Positions 6,569 to 15,269 of a stretch of 15,269 bases of DNA are shown piece after piece. The stretch's first letter is position 1; each line of letters begins with the position of its first letter. A model generated the notes under the pieces. The model ran no database searches, had not been told where the DNA came from, and saw only the letters and a list, made by a program, of their open reading frames with translations. The DNA is from Candidatus Saccharimonadota bacterium. GTDB lineage: Bacteria; Patescibacteriota; Saccharimonadia; Saccharimonadales; Saccharimonadaceae. Both the position numbers and the translations under genes were made by a program. The stretch spans positions 1 to 15,269 of the forward strand of contig UNSM01000013.1 of NCBI GenBank assembly GCA_900555425.1, written 5' to 3'.

Positions 6569-7213
6569 ATGAGCGACGCGGGAAAATATATAGTTATCGA
6601 GGGCAATGACGGGACGGGCAAGTCGACGCAGGTCGCGAAATTGGCGGAATATTTTCGGTCAATCGGGCGAACGGTTTGCGTGATTGAAGAGCCGGGAAGC
6701 GATGATCCGGAAAAATCAACTCCGATAGCAAATGAACTTCGAAAAGTGATTAAAAATGGTGATCTGGCGCGCTCTGCGGCGGTGAATGTGGCGCTATTTT
6801 CTGCAGCTCGGCGTGAATTATGGCGGGAAAAAATTCAACCTGCGTTGGAGCGTGGGGAAATTGTTTTGAGTGCGAGGAATTATATTTCAACGCTGGTTTA
6901 TCAGGGGCGAGGCGAAGGTTATGACGAGTCGGAAATTCTGCGATTGACAGAATTGTTCACCGATGAAAAATATTTGAAGCCAGATGTTATGGTTATTTTG
7001 AGTTTGAGTCGCGATAAGCGGGAAGAGCGAATTTCTATGCGCGGCGAGCTGAAAAATCCCGACACTTTTGAGTCGCGCGGGCAAGATTTTCAGAAAAAAG
7101 TCGACGATGGATATTTGGAAATTGCCGAGGCGTACGGAATTCCGGTAATCTCTGCTGACGGGACGATTGACGAAGTTCACGATATGTTGATTGATAATAT
7201 TGAAAAACACTAG
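6569..7213 (+). CDS. tmk: Thymidylate kinase (dTMP kinase)
   Basis: 214 residues from ATG 6569; GTG 6563 and ATG 6566 also lie in frame, but GAGG (6560-6563) is best spaced for 6569. It phosphorylates dTMP to dTDP. The P-loop GNDGTGKST (12-20), EEPG (40-43), LFSAARRELW (76-85), the YQGRGEG block (111-117) and the lid-region RISMRGELKNPDTFE (154-168) match the family. The usual Asp-Arg-x motif before it is replaced by SARN (101-104), with Ala102 where a near-invariant Asp is expected. Function as a dTMP kinase is favoured by context with thyA, dcd and folA, but another nucleoside monophosphate specificity remains possible. The gene overlaps the end of the HIT gene region and closes the operon. 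Confidence 0.87.
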   Translation: MSDAGKYIVIEGNDGTGKSTQVAKLAEYFRSIGRTVCVIEEPGSDDPEKSTPIANELRKVIKNGDLARSAAVNVALFSAARRELWREKIQPALERGEIVLSARNYISTLVYQGRGEGYDESEILRLTELFTDEKYLKPDVMVILSLSRDKREERISMRGELKNPDTFESRGQDFQKKVDDGYLEIAEAYGIPVISADGTIDEVHDMLIDNIEKH

Positions 7214-7222
7214 TAAAACCCC

Positions 7223-7251
7223 TTGATTTTATTGACGTTTTTCGTCATAAT
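7223..7251 (+). promoter_or_regulatory. Promoter of rpoBC
   Basis: TTGATT (7223-7228), a 17-bp spacer and CATAAT (7246-7251), with a predicted start near 7258. Within the spacer and -10 lies an inverted repeat, TGACG-TTTTT-CGTCA (7233-7247), which could be an operator or a small hairpin ending tmk transcripts; nothing in the sequence decides between these. Confidence 0.62.
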
Positions 7252-7257
7252 GAGTAG

Positions 7258-7382
7258 TTATAGAAGTAGTGTATTCATGGCGGGTGAAAATTGCGAGTGG
7301 CAAATCGTGATTTTGGGCTATGAATTAGAGATCTTCACGGCCGTCTATTAACCACTAATTAAAGCGAGGAGTGTTTACGCCT
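7258..7382 (+). other. 125-nt leader of rpoB with hairpin and small upstream ORF
   Basis: The leader contains a 10-bp stem with two wobble pairs (7287-7296 with 7305-7314) around an 8-nt loop. It is not followed by a T-tract, so it is not an intrinsic terminator. A 24-codon ORF (7277-7351, starting MAGENCEW and ending in TAA) spans the hairpin but has no ribosome-binding site, so I do not call it a gene. The leader ends with GCGAGGAG (7364-7371), the ribosome-binding site of rpoB. Confidence 0.4.
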
Positions 7383-10300
7383 GTGGCAAAAAAACCAACC
7401 ACAAGTAGCGAGCGCGTCTATTTCACCTCTGGTGATAATGCCCTGCCGCTACCAAACTTAATCGCTCACCAAAAAGATTCTTGGCGCTGGTTCGTCGAAG
7501 AAGGTTTGAGTGAGATATTTTCAGAAATTAATCCAATTGACGACTACACTGGTCAGAAGTTGTCGTTAAAGTTCGGCAAATACTATTTTGGCGAGCCAAA
7601 AAATACTGACCAATTTGCCAAAGAAAACAACTTGACATTTGAAGCTCCATTGCACGCAACGGTTGAATTGACAAACAAGACAACCGGCGTAGTTGAAGAG
7701 CAGGAAATTTACCTCGGTGAATATCCATGGATGACCGAGCGCGGTACGTTCATTATCAACGGTACGGAGCGCGTGGTTGTTAGCCAGTTGATTCGCTCTG
7801 CTGGTGTTTTCTTTACCGCTGAAACAGTAGCGGGACGTAATTACTACGGCGCAAAAATCATTCCAGGACGTGGAGCTTGGATGGAATTTGAGACGGCTTC
7901 TAACGGCGCGATTTACGTAAAAATTGACCGCCGCCGCAAGATGCCAGCAACGACTTTGTTGCGCGCTTTGGGCTATCCAAAGACTAGCGAAATTAAGGAA
8001 TTGTTCGCTGATATTGATACTGGCGACGTAAAATACATTGACGAAACTTTGGACAAGGATACTTCTCGTGGTGCGAACGAGGCGTTGATTGAGGTTTATC
8101 GTCGATTGCGTCCAGGCGATTTGGCGACAGTTGATAACGCTCGTCAGATGATTGAGCGAATGTTCTTTGACTTCAAGCGGTTCGATTATTCGCGGGTTGG
8201 TCGTTATAAATTGAACCAACGCTTGGGTCTGGATGTTGCAAATACAGCAGAAAATCGTACATTGCAGATGAGCGATTTGGTGGCGATTTTGCGTGAAGTT
8301 ATTCGCTTGAACAATACACAAGAGCCAGCTGACGACATTGACGCATTGAGTAACCGCCGAGTTCGCTTGGTTGGTGAATTGATTGCCCGACAATTCCGCG
8401 TTGGTATGCTTCGAATGCAGCGCAACGCGATGGATCGCATGAGTGTGGCTGATTTGGAAAGTGTTAGCCCAAGTCAATTGATTAATGCTCGTCCAATTGT
8501 TGCGGCTGTTCGTGAATTCTTTACTTCAAGCCAGTTGTCGCAGCTGCTTGACGAAGTTAACCCATTGTCAGAATTGAGCCACAAGCGACGTTTGAGCTCG
8601 ACTGGCCCTGGCGGTTTGACTCGTGAGCGCGCTGGATTTGAGGTTCGCGACGCCCACCCAACTCACTATGGTCGTATCTGTTCAGTGGAAACGCCAGAAG
8701 GTGCGAATATCGGTTTGGTACTGAACTTGGCGGCTTACGCACGTGTTAATGAATATGGATTTATTGAAACTCCATATCTTCGCGTGAAAGACGGCAAAGT
8801 TACTGATGAACTTGTTTACTTGGATGCTTCACAGGAAATTGGTGAGGTTATCGCTGATGCTGGTGAAGCTCTTAACGAAGATGGAACTTTCCGCGACGAG
8901 CGCGTTAATGCTCGAAGTAACATGCAGCCATCACAAGTTGATGCTAGCCAAGTTACATTCATGGATGCAGCTCACCGCCAGATTCTAGGTTCGACTGCGG
9001 CACTTGTTCCGTTTATTGAAAAGACTCGTGTCGACCGTGCCTTGACTGGTTCAAACATGCAACGTCAGGCTGTTCCTCTATTGTGTCCAGAATCCGCAAC
9101 TGTTGGTACTGGAATTGAGGAGGCTGTGGCTGAGAATAGCGGTCACTTGATTCAAGCTAGCGCCGACGGCGAAGTCGTTCGCGCTGATGCCGACGAAGTT
9201 CACGTTAAATATGCTGACGGCGTAAAGATTTACACATTGAAGCACTTCGTGAAGAACAATGACGATCGTTGTTACAACCAAAAAGTTCGCGTCGAGCGTG
9301 GCGACAAGGTAAAGAAGGGTGACATTTTAATTGAAGGTGCCTCAATTGCCGGCGGTGAAATTGCCCTAGGTAAAAACCTTCTGGTTGCCTTCATGCCATG
9401 GGGTGGCTACAACATGGAAGACGCGATTATTATGAGCCGTCGCTTGGTTGAAGATGATCGATTGACAAGCATTAACATTAAAGATTACACCGTTGAGGTT
9501 CGTGAGACGAAGCTTGGTCCAGAGATTGTGACGCGCGATATTCCAAACGTTTCCGAGGAAAGTTTGCGTCACTTGGACGAGAACGGAATTGTTCAAATTG
9601 GTTCCGAGGTTAAGGCTGGCGATGTTTTGGTTGGTAAGATTACACCAAAGGGCGAGCAGGAATTGAGCTCTGAGGAGCGTTTACTTCGTGCAATATTCGG
9701 TGAAAAAGCTAAGGATGTTCGCGACACATCACAGCGAATGAACAACGCGGGCGGCGGTAAAGTTGTTGGCGTTAAGATCTTTAGTCGTGAAAATGGTCAC
9801 GAATTGAAGGCTGGCGTTTTGATGCAAATTCAGATCTTTGTTGCGCAATTACGAAAGATTGGCGTTGGTGACAAGATGGCTGGACGCTTCGGTAACAAGG
9901 GTGTTGTGGCGAAAGTTCTTCCCGTTGAAGATATGCCATTCCTAGAGGACGGTACGCCGGTTGACGTGGTTTTGAACCCACTTGGTGTGCCAAGCCGTAT
10001 GAACCTTGGTCAGATTTTTGAAACTCACCTTGGTATGGCGGCACGAGCATTGGGCTACCGTGTGGCAACTCCGTCATTTAACGGTGTTCCGAGCGAGAAG
10101 ATTTCTGATGAGCTAGAAAAAGCTGGTTTGGCGCGTGACGGCAAGAGCCAATTGTTTGACGGTCGCACCGGTGAACCATTTGAGGAGCGAACAACAGTTG
10201 GTGTGATGCATATGATTAAGTTGCACCACATGGTTTCTGACAAGATCCACGCTCGTTCAACTGGTCCATACACGATGGTTACTCAGCAGCCGCTTGGTGG

Positions 10301-10724
10301 TAAAGCACAAAACGGTGGTCAGCGCTTCGGTGAAATGGAGGTTTGGGCATTGGAAGCTTACGGTGCTGCTGCAACCTTGCAGGAAATGTTGACAATTAAG
10401 TCCGACGACGTTTACGGTCGCGCAAAGGCTTACGAGTCAATCATTAAGGATGAGCCGATTGTTGGTCCAAAACTTCCAGAATCCTTCAACGTGTTGGTTA
10501 AGGAACTTCAAGGTTTGGGTCTTCGAGTTGACTTGGTTGATGACGAAGCAACAGTTGACGCCGAACACGTTATTGCCTCAAGTGGCCCAGAAGACAAAAC
10601 CGTTGCCGCTGACGATAAGGAAGAAGAAACATACTTGGACGAATCAGATGACATCGGTGAAATTGACGATGGCATGAGCGTGCAAGATATTGATGAAGTA
10701 GAAGAAATAAAGGAGGACGCGTAA
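7383..10724 (+). CDS. rpoB: RNA polymerase beta subunit
   Basis: 1113 residues from GTG 7383, giving MAKKPTTSS; the in-frame GTG at 7371 is rejected because the Shine-Dalgarno GAGGAG overlaps it, while 7383 has an 11-nt spacing. This is the catalytic-side large subunit of RNA polymerase. Visible are the rifampicin-region block SQLLDEVNPLSELSHKRR (384-403), RERAGFEVRDAHPTHYGR, the GGYNMEDAI motif (674-682), GDKMAGRFGNKGVV (829-842) and the C-terminal GGQRFGEMEVWALE. It is shorter than the 1342-residue Escherichia coli protein, which fits a form without the large enterobacterial insertions. The last about 60 residues (1053-1113) are a strongly acidic tail. rpoC follows one base after the stop. 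Confidence 0.97.
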   Translation: MAKKPTTSSERVYFTSGDNALPLPNLIAHQKDSWRWFVEEGLSEIFSEINPIDDYTGQKLSLKFGKYYFGEPKNTDQFAKENNLTFEAPLHATVELTNKTTGVVEEQEIYLGEYPWMTERGTFIINGTERVVVSQLIRSAGVFFTAETVAGRNYYGAKIIPGRGAWMEFETASNGAIYVKIDRRRKMPATTLLRALGYPKTSEIKELFADIDTGDVKYIDETLDKDTSRGANEALIEVYRRLRPGDLATVDNARQMIERMFFDFKRFDYSRVGRYKLNQRLGLDVANTAENRTLQMSDLVAILREVIRLNNTQEPADDIDALSNRRVRLVGELIARQFRVGMLRMQRNAMDRMSVADLESVSPSQLINARPIVAAVREFFTSSQLSQLLDEVNPLSELSHKRRLSSTGPGGLTRERAGFEVRDAHPTHYGRICSVETPEGANIGLVLNLAAYARVNEYGFIETPYLRVKDGKVTDELVYLDASQEIGEVIADAGEALNEDGTFRDERVNARSNMQPSQVDASQVTFMDAAHRQILGSTAALVPFIEKTRVDRALTGSNMQRQAVPLLCPESATVGTGIEEAVAENSGHLIQASADGEVVRADADEVHVKYADGVKIYTLKHFVKNNDDRCYNQKVRVERGDKVKKGDILIEGASIAGGEIALGKNLLVAFMPWGGYNMEDAIIMSRRLVEDDRLTSINIKDYTVEVRETKLGPEIVTRDIPNVSEESLRHLDENGIVQIGSEVKAGDVLVGKITPKGEQELSSEERLLRAIFGEKAKDVRDTSQRMNNAGGGKVVGVKIFSRENGHELKAGVLMQIQIFVAQLRKIGVGDKMAGRFGNKGVVAKVLPVEDMPFLEDGTPVDVVLNPLGVPSRMNLGQIFETHLGMAARALGYRVATPSFNGVPSEKISDELEKAGLARDGKSQLFDGRTGEPFEERTTVGVMHMIKLHHMVSDKIHARSTGPYTMVTQQPLGGKAQNGGQRFGEMEVWALEAYGAAATLQEMLTIKSDDVYGRAKAYESIIKDEPIVGPKLPESFNVLVKELQGLGLRVDLVDDEATVDAEHVIASSGPEDKTVAADDKEEETYLDESDDIGEIDDGMSVQDIDEVEEIKEDA

Positions 10725-10725
10725 G

Positions 10726-14559
<3,834 letters not shown>

Positions 14560-14580
14560 TAAGTAGGCTTCGTAACTACA

Positions 14581-14609
14581 GAAACCGCCTCAATTCCGGG
14601 GCGGTTTTC
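14581..14609 (+). terminator. Intrinsic terminator after rpoC
   Basis: AAACCGCC (14582-14589) pairs perfectly with GGCGGTTT (14600-14607). Inner T:G and C:G pairs extend the stem around a 6-nt loop, and the 3' arm runs into TTTT. It lies 22 bases after the rpoC stop and separates the rpoBC unit from the next promoter. Confidence 0.85.
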
Positions 14610-14611
14610 TA

Positions 14612-14640
14612 TTGATTATTTACAAGAACAGTTGTATAAT
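14612..14640 (+). promoter_or_regulatory. Promoter of the alpha/beta-hydrolase-like gene
   Basis: TTGATT (14612-14617), a 17-bp spacer and a perfect TATAAT (14635-14640), immediately after the rpoC terminator. The predicted start is near 14647, giving a leader of about 55 nt with GGAG (14690-14693) 8 bases before the GTG start at 14702. Confidence 0.72.
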
Positions 14641-14701
14641 ACGCACACACTAAATGAAGGTGAAATGTTCAGCTTGATTGTTAAGAAATGGAGATTCGAT
14701 T

Positions 14702-15269
14702 GTGAGCGAATTATTTATAGCCAAGACTATGCCTGAAAAGGATTGGAGCCAAGTGTCAAAGCCAAATGGCTGGGACGATGTTGCTTGCGGGCGAATCATA
14801 ACAGATAACAATCTGGGCGTTTATGTAGCCGACGCTCGTCAAGGAAATGCTAACGGGAAAGCTACGATAATATTGCCTCAGTGGTCTGATGGCACGTTAC
14901 ATAATCCATTGTCTCAGGAGCGGGCAAAAGCCACCGCAGCTATAGAGGGCGGTGTGGTGCTGTATGTAGATAACCCAGGTGTTGAACCTGGTTTACCGAA
15001 GATGCCTGGGTATATTAAGCAAGCACTTCTGTCGGGGGATTTTAAGCCTGGCGCCATAAAACAGTGGGGTGCTATTGCTCAAGGGTTGGACTATGTCGGT
15101 CTGGACTTTGACTCAATTAGTCGAGTTGTGGGGGCGTCGCTTGGAGCTCACGTTGCGTCGGCTATTGTGTGTACCGCACCGGAAGAAGTTCATCTGGAGC
15201 GGATGGACTTATGGGAAACGGCTGGTCTTGGAGAAGAGAATAATTTTTTACAGTTTGCCGCCAATTTTA
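14702..15269 (+). CDS. Partial alpha/beta-hydrolase-like protein
   Basis: The first 189 codons of a gene that runs off the right edge. GTG 14702 is chosen for its Shine-Dalgarno GGAG at 8 bases and its own promoter. The protein contains GASLG (144-148) with a candidate nucleophile Ser146 in RVVGASLGAHVASAIV, a strand-turn-helix typical of the alpha/beta-hydrolase nucleophile elbow. VVLYVDNPGVEPG (85-97) resembles the D-x-P-G strand-turn seen in the same fold. There is no signal peptide, so it is probably cytoplasmic. The acid and histidine of a catalytic triad would lie beyond the window. The substrate is unknown. Family-level confidence is moderate. Confidence 0.68.
   Translation, partial: MSELFIAKTMPEKDWSQVSKPNGWDDVACGRIITDNNLGVYVADARQGNANGKATIILPQWSDGTLHNPLSQERAKATAAIEGGVVLYVDNPGVEPGLPKMPGYIKQALLSGDFKPGAIKQWGAIAQGLDYVGLDFDSISRVVGASLGAHVASAIVCTAPEEVHLERMDLWETAGLGEENNFLQFAANF

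Noticed and set aside
475..7213. Recoding of UGA as glycine, as in some other CPR lineages
   Set aside because: dcd and the HIT gene stop at TGA exactly where the next gene begins, and no gene requires an in-frame UGA.
7233..7251. Intrinsic terminator for tmk
   Set aside because: The TGACG/CGTCA stem is only 5 bp and has no T-tract after it.
7277..7351. 24-codon ORF in the rpoB leader as a real gene
   Set aside because: No ribosome-binding site, not positioned for leaderless initiation, and no enrichment of any codon; kept only as part of the leader finding.
7566..8477. Long minus-strand ORF of 303 codons inside rpoB
   Set aside because: It lies entirely opposite a highly conserved gene and its translation has no recognisable domain; it is a shadow of rpoB codon use.
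14654..14736. Short ORFs at 14654 and 14665 before the hydrolase gene
   Set aside because: They are 7 and 23 codons long, lack ribosome-binding sites, and the second overlaps the better supported GTG 14702.

Overview
The window reads as a stretch of core chromosome from a small-genome bacterium, most likely a Patescibacteria/CPR member and probably Saccharibacteria (TM7). This rests on compact housekeeping genes, overlapping or near-abutting genes, a mix of leaderless and Shine-Dalgarno starts, and diverged housekeeping proteins. The lineage is an inference from protein character, not a database result. The standard genetic code holds: dcd and the HIT gene end in TGA and no gene needs UGA read as sense. 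I see no mobile element, CRISPR array, tRNA or rRNA.

Layout. Bases 1-180 hold the start of an unrecognised minus-strand gene with its own strong promoter and an about 85-nt structured leader. Bases 308-1809 are the hisS unit. A consensus promoter starts a leaderless 14-codon ORF with three His codons (MILPKFHHSHVLPR), followed by mutually exclusive hairpins, a T-tract and then hisS. This looks like ribosome-mediated histidine attenuation of histidyl-tRNA synthetase. Bases 1836-3726 carry tig-clpP (chaperone and protease), with tig apparently leaderless. Bases 3818-7213 form a thymidylate-supply cluster: thyA (+), dfrA/folA (-, convergent with thyA), then the overlapping dcd, HIT and tmk (+). 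Together these cover dCTP to dUTP, dUMP to dTMP, recycling of dihydrofolate, and dTMP to dTDP. No separate dUTPase is present.

Bases 7383-14559 carry rpoB and rpoC, the two large RNA polymerase subunits, with a promoter and 125-nt leader in front and a clean intrinsic terminator behind. RpoC is otherwise canonical but has lost all eight cysteines of the two zinc sites of bacterial beta-prime. A new promoter then drives a GASLG-containing alpha/beta-hydrolase-like gene that runs off the right edge.

Promoters follow one grammar throughout: a TTG/TTT-type -35, exactly 17 bp, and a TATAAT- or CATAAT-like -10. The two best leads are the hisS leader-peptide attenuator and the apparently zinc-free RNA polymerase beta-prime subunit.
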